Source of the DNA: Pseudomonas siliginis
GTDB lineage: Bacteria > Pseudomonadota > Gammaproteobacteria > Pseudomonadales > Pseudomonadaceae
DNA: 64,000 nt
Reading direction: 5' to 3'
Assembly (NCBI RefSeq): GCF_019145195.1
Contig: NZ_JAHSTW010000006.1
Coordinates: 1-64,000 of the forward strand
Shown here piece after piece: positions 9,757 to 18,114 of this stretch (position 1 is its first letter; each line of letters opens with the position of its first letter). The notes under the pieces are model-generated. The model was not told the DNA's origin. It made no database searches and worked only from the letters and a program-made list of their open reading frames with translations. The translations under genes and the position numbers were made by a program.

Positions 9757-10611
9757 TCAGCCGCCGAGCGGGGTCGGATGCGGGTGCATGACTGCGCGCA
9801 GACGCTCCTCTTCGAGAAACTTCATGATGATCGGCGCCACCGCTTCGGCGCGAGTGATCAGGAACAGATGGCCGTCATCGATGATGTGCAACTGGGCGTT
9901 GGGAATGCGCCAGGCGAGCATGCGCATGTTGATCAGCGGAATCAGCGGATCGTCATCGCCGGCCAGCACCAGCGTCGGCTGATGGATCTTGTGCAGCCAG
10001 TGGATGCTGGTCCAGCCGAGGCCGGCGAACAGTTGCCAGTAGTAACCGAGCTTGCCCGCCGAGCGCACTTTCGCCGCATGGCTGGCAGCCAGCGTCGGGT
10101 CGCGACGGAACGAGCCGCCGTAGATCATCGGCGCGATGCGGATCACATGGGATGGCTGAATGTAGCGGCGCGGGCTGGCCATCATCCATAGCACTTTCGG
10201 TTTGCCCGGCACCATCACCGCACCGGCCGCAGTGGCCGCCAGTACCAGTTTCTTGCAGCGCTCGGGATAGTCGTAGGCAAACTGCTGCGCCAGAGCTCCG
10301 CCCCACGACACGCCGATCACATTGACCTGACCGTAGTCGAGATAGTCGAGCATCCGCGCCGTCAGTTTGGCCAGGCCGGGAAAGCGATACGGCCGGTTGG
10401 GCGTCGAGGAGCCGCCGACCCCGGGCACGTCGAAGGCGATCACTTCCAGATCCGGGTCGAGCGCCGCGACAAACGGGAACACCAGCTCCAGGTTGGCGCC
10501 GATGCCGTTGAAAATCAGCAGAGGCGTCAAATGAGGCTTGCCGGGACGCACCGCCGTGCGGAGGGTCTGGCCATCCAGATCGACGGTGCGGAATATGAAC
10601 GGTTGCGGCAT
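9757..10611 (-). CDS. phaZ: Intracellular mcl-PHA depolymerase PhaZ
   Basis: Alpha/beta hydrolase that releases hydroxyacids from intracellular PHA granules. 284 residues. The nucleophile motif GVSWGG puts the catalytic Ser at 102. The Asp is in LAGDDDPLIPL and the His in DDGHLFLI. It has no signal peptide, consistent with a granule-bound cytoplasmic enzyme. The 140-nt gap to phaC2 shows no obvious terminator, and the gap to phaC1 carries a family 2 REP doublet. Confidence 0.96.
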   Translation of the reverse strand: MPQPFIFRTVDLDGQTLRTAVRPGKPHLTPLLIFNGIGANLELVFPFVAALDPDLEVIAFDVPGVGGSSTPNRPYRFPGLAKLTARMLDYLDYGQVNVIGVSWGGALAQQFAYDYPERCKKLVLAATAAGAVMVPGKPKVLWMMASPRRYIQPSHVIRIAPMIYGGSFRRDPTLAASHAAKVRSAGKLGYYWQLFAGLGWTSIHWLHKIHQPTLVLAGDDDPLIPLINMRMLAWRIPNAQLHIIDDGHLFLITRAEAVAPIIMKFLEEERLRAVMHPHPTPLGG

Positions 10612-10649
10612 GCGTGAGGCCCTGTAGATTTCAAGTCCACCCGTATTCC

Positions 10650-10812
10650 TGTAGGAGCGGACCTTGTGGTGAGGGGATTTATCCCCGTTCGGCTGCGAAG
10701 CAGTCGTGAATCGAGTAGCCGCGGTGCGTCTGACAAATCACGGTTTCAGGATTCGGGGTCGCTTCGCAACCCAACGGGGATAAATCCCCTCGCCACAAGG
10801 CCCTCTCCCACA
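10650..10812. repeat. REP doublet, family 2 (copy 1)
   Basis: Inverted arms sharing GAGGGGATTTATCCCCGTT lie at both ends, with a variable centre. The core is itself nearly palindromic. The element sits between phaC1 and phaZ. The same family recurs at 15249-15384. Confidence 0.9.
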
Positions 10813-10826
10813 ATGGGTGGTGTCAG

Positions 10827-12506
10827 TTACCGCTCGTGAACATAAGTGCCCGGCGAAGCCTCGCCTGCCGGGTACGCTTTGTTGCCCAGTTTCGTCGGGG
10901 CCTTTTTCAGGTTGCCCGAGCGCTCGGCCAGCCATGCCTGCCAGTACAGCCACCAGGAATCGGTGTGCTTGGTCGAGTTTTCCTGCCAGTCATCGGCAGT
11001 CGCCGCCATCTCTTCGCTGGTCATGTAACGCGATTTCGGGTTGCCCGGCGGGTTGAGGATGCTCTGGATATGGCCGCTGCTCGATAGCACGAATTCAACT
11101 TTGCCGCCGAACAGTTGCGCCGACTTGTAGCAGGACTTCCACGGCGTGATGTGATCGTTGGTGCCGGCCAGCGAGAAGATGTCGGCGGTGACCTGCTTGA
11201 GGTCGATCGGCGTGCCGCACACTTCCAGTGCATTGGGGCGGATCAGTGGATTGTTTTTGAACATCTCGATCAGGTCGCCGTGGAACGCAGCGGGCAGGCG
11301 GGTGGTGTCGTTGTTCCAGAACAGAATGTCGAACACCGGCGGCTCGTTGCCGAGCAGGTAGTTGTTGACCCAGTAGTTCCAGATCAGATCGTTGGGGCGC
11401 ATCCAGGCGAAAACCTTGGCCATGTCTTTGCCTTCGAGCACGCCGGCCTGGTAGGAGTGGCGCTTGGCGGTCTCCAGGGTCTGCTCATCGACGAACAGGG
11501 CGACGTCGCTGTCCAGGGTGGTGTCGAGCACGCTGACCAGCAGGGTGAGGGCGTTGACCTTGTTCTCGCCGAGCGCGGCGTAGTGGCCGAGCAGGGCGGT
11601 GCAGGTGATGCCGCCGGAGCAGGCGCCGAGCATGTTGACGTCTTTGCTGCCGGTGATCGCGGTGACTACGTCGACCGCCTCCTTCAGCGCTTCGATATAC
11701 GTCGACAGACCCCACTCGCGCTGGGCCTTGGTCGGGTTGCGCCAACTGATGATGAAGGTCGGCACGTTGTTGCGCAGGCAGAAGCGCGCCAGACTCTTGT
11801 CCGGGCTCAAGTCGAAGACGTAGAACTTGTTGATCTGCGGCGGCACTACCAGCAGTGGGCGTTCGTGGACCTGCTCGGTGATCGGCCGGTACTGGATCAG
11901 CTCCAGCACATCATTGCGGAACACCACAGCACCTTCGGTGACGCCCAGGCTCTTGCCGACCTCGAACGCGCCCATGTTGACCTGGCTCGGCATGCCGCCG
12001 TTGTGCACCAGATCCTTGGCCAGATGCGAGAGGCCATCGAGCAGGCTTTTGCCGCCGGTTTCGAAGAAGCGTTTGACCGCCGCCGGGTTGGCCGCCGTGT
12101 TGGTCGGCGCCATGGCTTCGGTCATCAGGTTGATGACGAAATGCCCGCGAGCGATGTCCTTGGGGGACAGGCTGCTGTCATCGATCCAGGCATGCAGTTC
12201 CTTGCGCCAGGCCAGATAGGTTTGCAGATAACGTTTGTACAGCGGGTTCTGGCTCCACGCCGGGTCGGCGAAACGGCGGTCGTCACCGGCCGGTTGCAGC
12301 GCGGATTTACCCAGCAGCACGTTCTTCAGCTCGAGGCCGAAATGGGTCACGTGCCTGACGCTGTGAATCGGTTGTCTGATGGCCTGTTTCAGCACCATTC
12401 GAGCAGAGGCCAGCAGATCCTTTCCGCGCAGCCCGACGACGGGGTTAAGCCCCAGAGTGTTTTCCGAGGCTTGGTACTTCAGGTCATCGTTATTCTTGTC
12501 ACTCAT
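10827..12506 (-). CDS. phaC1: Class II poly(3-hydroxyalkanoate) synthase PhaC1
   Basis: First mcl-PHA synthase of the cluster, 559 residues, starting MSDKNNDDLKYQASENTLGL. The lipase-like box GACSGG gives the catalytic Cys 296, the Asp is in AGTNDHITPW and the His is in SSGHIQSI. It is strongly similar to PhaC2 through most of its length, with a divergent first 20 residues. It heads phaC1-Z-C2-D; its leader at 12507-12763 carries an inverted repeat that may be regulatory. Confidence 0.97.
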   Translation of the reverse strand: MSDKNNDDLKYQASENTLGLNPVVGLRGKDLLASARMVLKQAIRQPIHSVRHVTHFGLELKNVLLGKSALQPAGDDRRFADPAWSQNPLYKRYLQTYLAWRKELHAWIDDSSLSPKDIARGHFVINLMTEAMAPTNTAANPAAVKRFFETGGKSLLDGLSHLAKDLVHNGGMPSQVNMGAFEVGKSLGVTEGAVVFRNDVLELIQYRPITEQVHERPLLVVPPQINKFYVFDLSPDKSLARFCLRNNVPTFIISWRNPTKAQREWGLSTYIEALKEAVDVVTAITGSKDVNMLGACSGGITCTALLGHYAALGENKVNALTLLVSVLDTTLDSDVALFVDEQTLETAKRHSYQAGVLEGKDMAKVFAWMRPNDLIWNYWVNNYLLGNEPPVFDILFWNNDTTRLPAAFHGDLIEMFKNNPLIRPNALEVCGTPIDLKQVTADIFSLAGTNDHITPWKSCYKSAQLFGGKVEFVLSSSGHIQSILNPPGNPKSRYMTSEEMAATADDWQENSTKHTDSWWLYWQAWLAERSGNLKKAPTKLGNKAYPAGEASPGTYVHER

Positions 12507-12532
12507 CTACGACGCTCCATTGTCCTGAGACG

Positions 12533-12578
12533 AGTACCCGGTTTCACGCTGTCGCTTCCACAGCCAATGCCGGGTACT
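12533..12578 (-). promoter_or_regulatory. Inverted repeat in the phaC1 leader (candidate operator or leader hairpin)
   Basis: AGTACCCGG (12533-12541) and CCGGGTACT (12570-12578) form a perfect 9-bp inverted repeat with a 28-nt centre, beginning 27 nt upstream of the phaC1 start. It could be a PhaD-type operator or a 5' leader hairpin. No T-run follows, so it is unlikely to be a terminator. Confidence 0.4.
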
Positions 12579-12763
12579 ACTGCTCGGGTGACCGTTGATT
12601 CTGCATAGCTGCTTTACAGTCGTAGAGCACTGCAGGGAACTTGCCAGCTCCATTGGTTACCCGAGTTTAATTTTTTTCGCAAGCGGCCGATCCGGGGCCA
12701 TATGCGCGGAGCATTCAAACAGATGAAGTTAGAAAATGCCCTCTAAAGAGCGAGAGCCACGGC

Positions 12764-13135
12764 CTAGAGCATCAGCTTGACGAACGACTCGTTCGGATCG
12801 CGGGATTTTCCGGCAGCGCGCAGCTCGGCAAGATAATCGTCCCAGAGTTCGTTCTGGCGCTTGCCGAGTTCGTAGAGGTATTCCCAGGTGAACAGGCCGC
12901 TGTCATGACCGTCGTCGAAGGTCAGTTTCAGTGCATAGTTGCCAGCCGGTTCCAGCTTGCTCAGACCCACGTTGAGCTTGCCGAATTGCAGGATCGGTTT
13001 GCCGTGGCCCTGGACCTCGGCGGAGGGGGAGTGCACGCGCAGAAACTCGGCGGGCAGAGTGTATTCCTCGCCGGACGCGTAAGTGAGCGTCAGGGTTTTC
13101 GAGGCTTTGTGCAGTTTGATGTCGGTGGGAATCAT
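12764..13135 (-). CDS. DUF971 (gamma-butyrobetaine hydroxylase N-terminal-like) protein
   Basis: 123-residue cytoplasmic protein starting MIPTDIKLHKASKTLTLTYASGEEYTLPAEFLRVHSPSAE. This is the pattern of the DUF971 domain, which also forms the N-terminal domain of gamma-butyrobetaine hydroxylases. The motif GNYALKLTFDDGHDSGLFTWEYLYELG is characteristic. In pseudomonads it commonly follows hslVU, as here. The biochemical role of the stand-alone protein is not established. The gap from hslU carries an AGCTTG hairpin repeat. Confidence 0.85.
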   Translation of the reverse strand: MIPTDIKLHKASKTLTLTYASGEEYTLPAEFLRVHSPSAEVQGHGKPILQFGKLNVGLSKLEPAGNYALKLTFDDGHDSGLFTWEYLYELGKRQNELWDDYLAELRAAGKSRDPNESFVKLML

Positions 13136-13148
13136 GAAAAACAGCCTT

Positions 13149-13212
13149 TAGCTGCAAGCTACAAGTTGCAAGCTTAACTCAGCTTGCCGCTTGTAGCTTG
13201 TAGCTTGCCGCT
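13149..13212. repeat. AGCTTG-type intergenic hairpin repeat
   Basis: AAGCTACAAG (13156-13165) and CTTGTAGCTT (13190-13199) pair, flanked by further GCTTGTAGCTTG words. It fills the hslU-DUF971 gap and belongs with the copies near 2008-2080 and 23167-23241. Confidence 0.65.
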
Positions 13213-14550
13213 CTACAGAATGTAGCGGGACAGATCTTCGTTCTGCGCCAATTCGCCGAGGTGGCTGTTGACGTATTCGGCGTCGATCAGAATCGCCTTG
13301 TCATCGTGGGCGCTGGCGAGGTCGCCGGCGCTGAACGACACCTCTTCGAGCAGACGCTCAAGCAGGGTGTGCAGGCGACGGGCACCGATGTTCTCGGTTT
13401 TCTCGTTGACCTGCCAGGCGATCTCCGCCAGACGCTTGATGCCCTCGGGCTGGAACTGGATGTTCAGGCCTTCGGTCTTCAGCAGCGCGCAGTATTGCTC
13501 GGTGAGCGAGGCGTGCGGTTCGCTGAGGATGCGTTCGAAGTCTTCCGGGCTCAGCGCCTTGAGCTCGACGCGGATCGGCAGACGACCTTGCAGCTCCGGC
13601 ACCAGATCACTCGGCTTGCTCAGGTGGAACGCACCGGAGGCGATGAACAGGATGTGGTCAGTCTTGACCATGCCCAGTTTGGTATTGACGGTGCAGCCTT
13701 CGATCAGCGGCAGCAGGTCGCGCTGTACGCCTTCGCGGGAGACATCGGCGCCGCCGACATTGCCGCGCTTGGCGACCTTGTCGATCTCGTCGATGAAGAC
13801 GATACCGTGCTGCTCGACCGCTTCCAGCGCCTTTGCCTTCAGCTCTTCTTCGTTGACCAGACGCCCGGCTTCTTCATCACGCACCAGTTTCAGCGCTTCC
13901 TTGACCTTGAGCTTGCGCGACTTCTTCTTGCCCTTGCCCATGTTGGCAAACAGCGATTGCAGCTGGTTGGTCATCTCTTCCATGCCCGGCGGCGTGGCGA
14001 TTTCGATGCCGGAGACTTCGGCGACTTCGATCTCGATTTCCTTGTCGTCCAGCTGACCTTCGCGCAGGCGCTTGCGGAACAGCTGACGCGTATTGGAATC
14101 GGAGCTCGGCGCTTCTTCGTCGCTGAAGCCCATGCGTGCCGGCGGCAGCAAGGCGTCGAGGATGCGGTCCTCGGCAGCGTCTTCGGCGCGGTGGCGTACG
14201 CGGGTCATTTCCTGTTCGCGGAGCATCTTGATCGCGGCATCGGCCAGATCACGGATGATCGACTCGACGTCACGGCCGACATAACCGACTTCGGTGAATT
14301 TGGTCGCTTCGACCTTGATGAACGGCGCATTGGCCAGTTTCGCCAGACGACGGGCGATCTCGGTTTTACCGACACCGGTCGGGCCGATCATCAGGATGTT
14401 CTTCGGGGTCACCTCAACGCGCAGCTCTTCAGGCAGCTGCATGCGGCGCCAGCGGTTGCGCAGGGCAATCGCGACGGCGCGCTTGGCATCGTCCTGGCCG
14501 ATGATGTGGCGGTTGAGTTCGTGGACGATTTCGCGGGGAGTCATGGACAT
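13213..14550 (-). CDS. hslU: ATP-dependent protease ATPase subunit HslU
   Basis: AAA+ unfoldase that feeds substrates to the HslV peptidase. 445 residues. Walker A is [15 protein letters not shown] (about 55-69), Walker B is [11 protein letters not shown] (about 250-260), separated by the acidic I-domain. The C-terminal tail ends SRYIL, the segment that docks into HslV. It follows hslV by 55 nt on the same strand. Confidence 0.98.
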   Translation of the reverse strand: MSMTPREIVHELNRHIIGQDDAKRAVAIALRNRWRRMQLPEELRVEVTPKNILMIGPTGVGKTEIARRLAKLANAPFIKVEATKFTEVGYVGRDVESIIRDLADAAIKMLREQEMTRVRHRAEDAAEDRILDALLPPARMGFSDEEAPSSDSNTRQLFRKRLREGQLDDKEIEIEVAEVSGIEIATPPGMEEMTNQLQSLFANMGKGKKKSRKLKVKEALKLVRDEEAGRLVNEEELKAKALEAVEQHGIVFIDEIDKVAKRGNVGGADVSREGVQRDLLPLIEGCTVNTKLGMVKTDHILFIASGAFHLSKPSDLVPELQGRLPIRVELKALSPEDFERILSEPHASLTEQYCALLKTEGLNIQFQPEGIKRLAEIAWQVNEKTENIGARRLHTLLERLLEEVSFSAGDLASAHDDKAILIDAEYVNSHLGELAQNEDLSRYIL

Positions 14551-14605
14551 AGTAATTGACGGTCCTCAAGCAGAAACAAGCCGTGGCACACGGGCCGCAA
14601 CAGGC

Positions 14606-15136
14606 TTACTCAGCGAGATCCTGCTCCTCAATGGTCTGGGTGTGGTTGGTGAATACGCAGATGTCGCCAGCGATGCCGAGAGCGGTTTCGACGATCTCGC
14701 GCGCTGACAAATCGGTCTTTTTCAGCAGGGCGCTGGCGGCGGCTTGCGCGTAGGCGCCGCCGGAACCCATGGCGATCAGGCCATCTTCGGGTTCGACCAC
14801 GTCACCGTTGCCGGTGATGATCAGCGAGGCATCCTTGTTGGCAACCGCGAGCATCGCCTCGAGGCGGCTCAGGGAGCGGTCGGTGCGCCATTCCTTGGCG
14901 AGTTCGACGGCGGCGCGGATCAGGTGGCCCTGATGTTTTTCGAGCTGGCCTTCGAAACGTTCGAACAGGGTGAAGGCGTCGGCGGTGGCACCGGCAAAAC
15001 CGGCGATGACCTGGCCGTGGTACAGGCGACGGACTTTTTTGGCGTTGCCTTTCATCACGGTGTTGCCGAGAGAAACCTGGCCGTCGCCGCCCATGACGAC
15101 TTTGCCGTGGCGGCGGACTGAAACGATGGTGGTCAA
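14606..15136 (-). CDS. hslV: ATP-dependent protease peptidase subunit HslV (TTG start)
   Basis: Proteasome-like threonine peptidase of the HslUV protease. 176 residues when started at the TTG at 15134-15136. This puts Thr directly after the initiator ([19 protein letters not shown]), matching the family's N-terminal nucleophile, and TGGAGA precedes it. An in-frame ATG at 15184 would add 16 residues and bury the catalytic Thr, so it is rejected. The internal GSGGAYA and TNHT motifs are intact. Confidence 0.95.
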   Translation of the reverse strand: MTTIVSVRRHGKVVMGGDGQVSLGNTVMKGNAKKVRRLYHGQVIAGFAGATADAFTLFERFEGQLEKHQGHLIRAAVELAKEWRTDRSLSRLEAMLAVANKDASLIITGNGDVVEPEDGLIAMGSGGAYAQAAASALLKKTDLSAREIVETALGIAGDICVFTNHTQTIEEQDLAE

Positions 15137-15248
15137 GGGAAGAGTCTCCACGCAGCGGGGCGAAAATGCCTTATGCCCATTCATATGGGGGTGCTGGAGG
15201 GGATTTCAACCGGCAGGGACGATGGGAGACGAATGGTGTGTGTGATGA

Positions 15249-15384
15249 CTGTGGCGAGGGGATTTATCCCCGTTCGGCTGCGGAGCAGTCGCGAAACCAT
15301 CATTTGCGGTATGCCTGCTGCACCGCAATGGCTGGTTTCAGGGCTGCTCCGCAGCCAAACGGGGATAAATCCCCTCGCCACAAA
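15249..15384. repeat. REP doublet, family 2 (copy 2)
   Basis: GTGGCGAGGGGATTTATCCCCGTT at the left and its complement at the right end, with GGCTGCGGAGCAG and CTGCTCCGCAGCC as inner arms. It lies in the gap between the SPOR-domain gene and hslV. Confidence 0.9.
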
Positions 15385-15426
15385 GTTTGAAGGTCACCTG
15401 CAAGTTGCAGCTGACCTCTGAGAGCC

Positions 15427-16137
15427 TTAGCGGCTCTGGCGTTGTTGTAACAACAGGTTGCTGAAGCCGGCGCCGGCCAGTTGTTTCTGCGCCGTGGTCA
15501 GTTGTTCACGGTTGCTGAACGGGCCGACCAAGACGCGGTACCAGGTTTCATCCTTGACCGTACCGGACTCCACCGCGACGGCTTGGCCGAGCAGAATGAT
15601 TTGCGCGCGAACCTTGTCGGCATCGGTTTCCTTGCGGAACGAACCAGCCTGGAGGAAGAACTTGGTCACTGGCGCGGCCTTGCTCACTGGCGGCGCTGGC
15701 GGCGGCGTGATCCCCGCCAGGGCCGCTTGAGCCCGTGCGGTGTCGATCTTCGCCGCTTCGGCCGGGGTTACCGGCGTGGTCGGGATGGCCGGCACTTGCG
15801 GCGTCGGCAGGGTCTTCTCCGGTACCGCGTCCGGCGGCACGATCACTTCCGATTCCGGCAGCAGGGTGTAGAAGTCGTACTTCGGTTTCACCGGTTGCGT
15901 CGGGCTCGGCGGGGTCTTGTTGGCCTCGGCGATCTTCGACGCTTTCTGCTGCTGTTCGACTTTCTCGCGCTTGACTGTGTCGCTGCCCTTGCCCGGTTCC
16001 AGTTTCATCAGAAACACGATGAACGCGCCGACGGTCAGGCCGATAGCCATCCACAGCCAGCCCGGAATCGGTTGTTTCGCCGGGGCCTGATAGCGGCTGG
16101 CGCCGCGTTTGGGTGCAGGTTTTTTCTTGGCAGCCAA
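15427..16137 (-). CDS. SPOR-domain cell-division-associated membrane protein
   Basis: 236-residue bitopic inner-membrane protein. A basic cytoplasmic N-terminus (MAAKKKPAPKRGASRYQ), one membrane helix (about 26-44, GWLWMAIGLTVGAFIVFLM) and a Pro/Thr-rich periplasmic linker lead to a C-terminal SPOR domain (about 155-232, FFLQAGSFRKETDADKVRAQ). SPOR domains bind denuded septal peptidoglycan, so a division-site role like FtsN is likely. Its start lies one base after the argS stop, as is usual in Pseudomonas. Confidence 0.88.
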   Translation of the reverse strand: MAAKKKPAPKRGASRYQAPAKQPIPGWLWMAIGLTVGAFIVFLMKLEPGKGSDTVKREKVEQQQKASKIAEANKTPPSPTQPVKPKYDFYTLLPESEVIVPPDAVPEKTLPTPQVPAIPTTPVTPAEAAKIDTARAQAALAGITPPPAPPVSKAAPVTKFFLQAGSFRKETDADKVRAQIILLGQAVAVESGTVKDETWYRVLVGPFSNREQLTTAQKQLAGAGFSNLLLQQRQSR

Positions 16138-16138
16138 C

Positions 16139-17875
16139 TTACATACGCTCCAGAGTTTCCAGACCCAACAGCTCCAGGCCTTGCTTGAGGGTGCGACCGG
16201 TCAGTGCGGCCAGACGCAGACGGCTCTGCATCTGCGCCGGGGTGTCGGCGGCGAGGATCGGGCAGTTCTCGTAGAAGCTGGAGAACAGGCCGGCGACGTC
16301 GTACAGGTAGGTGCAGAGAATGTGCGGCGTGCCTTTTTCAGCCACGTTGTTCAACACTTCGCCGAACTGCGCCAGCTTCGCCGCCAGCTCTTGCTCGTGC
16401 GCCGCTTCGAGGACGATCTGGCCGTCGACTTCGCTGAAGTCCTTGCCCAGTTTGCGGAACACACCGGCCACGCGGGTGTAGGCGTACAGCAGATACGGCG
16501 CGGTGTTGCCTTCGAAGTTGAGCATCAGGTCGAAGTTGAAGCTGTAGTCGCTGGTGCGATGCTTGGACAGGTCGGCGTATTTCACCGCGCCGATGCCGAC
16601 GACCTTGGCGATGTTGCGTAACTCGTCTTCGGCCAGGGTCGGGTTCTTCTCTTTCACCAGGTTGTAGGCACGTTCCTGGGCTTCGGTGAGCAGGTCGATC
16701 AGCTTCACGGTGCCGCCATCACGGGTCTTGAACGGACGGCCATCGGCGCCGTTCATGGTGCCGAAACCCATGTGTTCCATTTCCATCGGATGGGTGACGA
16801 AACCTGCCTTGCGCGCCACCGCGAAGACCTGCTGAAAGTGCAGGGCCTGACGCTGGTCGACGAAATACAGCGCGCGATCAGCCTTGAGCTTGCCGCTGCG
16901 GTAGCGCACGGCGGCGAGGTCAGTGGTGGCGTACAGGTAACCGCCATCGGCCTTGACGATGATCACCGGCAGCGGGTCGCCATCGGCGTTCTTGAACTCG
17001 TCGAGGAACACGCACTGGGCGCCGTTGCTCTCGACCAGCATGCCCGCTGCTTTCAGGTCGTTGACCACATTGATAAGGTCGTCGTTGTAGGCGCTTTCGC
17101 CCATGACATCGGCCATGGTCAGTTTGACGTTGAGCAGTTCGTAGATCTTCTGGCAGTGCGACAGCGAGATGTCCTTGAACTTGGTCCACAGCGCCAGGCA
17201 TTCGGCATCGCCAGCCTGCAACTTGACCACCAGGCCACGGGCGCGGTCGGCGAATTCTTCGGACTCGTCGAAACGCTGCTTGGCCGCACGGTAGAAGTTT
17301 TCCAGGTCGGACAGCTCGTCGCTGGTGATCGGATTTTCCTGCAGATAAGCCATCAGCATGCCGAACTGAGTGCCCCAGTCGCCGACGTGATTCTGGCGGA
17401 TCACTTCGTCGCCGAGGAACTCAAGCACGCGGGCCACGCCGTCGCCGATGATGGTCGAGCGCAAGTGGCCGACGTGCATCTCTTTGGCCAGGTTCGGCGC
17501 CGACAGGTCGACCACGGTGCGTTGCGCCGGGCCGGCCTTGCGCACGCCGACATGGGCGTCGGCCAGTGCGGCGTCGAGGCGCGAGGCCAGGGCCTGGGTG
17601 TTCTGGAAGAAATTGATGAAGCCCGGGCCGGCGATTTCGGCCTTGGTGACGTTCTCGTCAGCGGGCAGGGCGGCGATGATTTTCTCCGCCAGATCGCGTG
17701 GCTTCATGCCGGCCGGCTTGGCCAGCATCATGGCGATGTTGCTGGCGAAGTCGCCGTGGGTCTTGTCGCGGGCGTTCTCCACCTGGATCGCCGGCGTCAG
17801 GCCTTCAGGCAACACACCTTCGTTGACGAGTTGGGTGAGGGCTTGCTGGATCAGCTGGCGAATGGTGTCTTTCAT
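16139..17875 (-). CDS. argS: Arginyl-tRNA synthetase
   Basis: Class I synthetase charging tRNA-Arg. 578 residues from the ATG at 17873-17875 ([16 protein letters not shown]). The HIGH-type motif is HVGH in [21 protein letters not shown], and [12 protein letters not shown] is in the KMSK position. The C-terminal DALR anticodon-binding domain ends LGLETLERM. The frame stays open 60 codons upstream through a REP arm, which is not credible coding. It lies between priA and the SPOR gene. Confidence 0.97.
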   Translation of the reverse strand: MKDTIRQLIQQALTQLVNEGVLPEGLTPAIQVENARDKTHGDFASNIAMMLAKPAGMKPRDLAEKIIAALPADENVTKAEIAGPGFINFFQNTQALASRLDAALADAHVGVRKAGPAQRTVVDLSAPNLAKEMHVGHLRSTIIGDGVARVLEFLGDEVIRQNHVGDWGTQFGMLMAYLQENPITSDELSDLENFYRAAKQRFDESEEFADRARGLVVKLQAGDAECLALWTKFKDISLSHCQKIYELLNVKLTMADVMGESAYNDDLINVVNDLKAAGMLVESNGAQCVFLDEFKNADGDPLPVIIVKADGGYLYATTDLAAVRYRSGKLKADRALYFVDQRQALHFQQVFAVARKAGFVTHPMEMEHMGFGTMNGADGRPFKTRDGGTVKLIDLLTEAQERAYNLVKEKNPTLAEDELRNIAKVVGIGAVKYADLSKHRTSDYSFNFDLMLNFEGNTAPYLLYAYTRVAGVFRKLGKDFSEVDGQIVLEAAHEQELAAKLAQFGEVLNNVAEKGTPHILCTYLYDVAGLFSSFYENCPILAADTPAQMQSRLRLAALTGRTLKQGLELLGLETLERM

Positions 17876-18005
17876 GGTCTTCTCTTTCGACCGCAAGCGC
17901 GGCGGGCGCATCGATGCGCGGGTGGAAAAACTGGGCATTATCCGTTGCGAAGACGGGCTTGCCAACCTTAGCAGGCAGGATGTGGATATGTGGTGACAAA
18001 AAGTC

Positions 18006-18106
18006 CGCTTTCGAGAGCAGGCTCGCTCCCACAAGGTTTTGCGCAGGACACACAAGGTATGTACGGCGCTGATCCACTGTGGGAGCGAGCCTGCTCGCGA
18101 AAGCGA
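18006..18106. repeat. REP doublet, family 1 (copy 3, arms inside-out)
   Basis: The left arm reads GAGCAGGCTCGCTCCCAC and the right arm GTGGGAGCGAGCCTGCTCGC, so the heads point to each other, opposite to most copies here. The left arm has a changed core (CGAGAG for CGCGAG). It lies between argS and the priA stop. Confidence 0.9.
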
Positions 18107-18114
18107 TCTTCAGC

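Noticed and set aside
17876..18055. A 60-residue N-terminal extension of ArgS
   Set aside because: It is open only because the REP arm lacks stops; the ATG at 17875 matches the ArgS family start.
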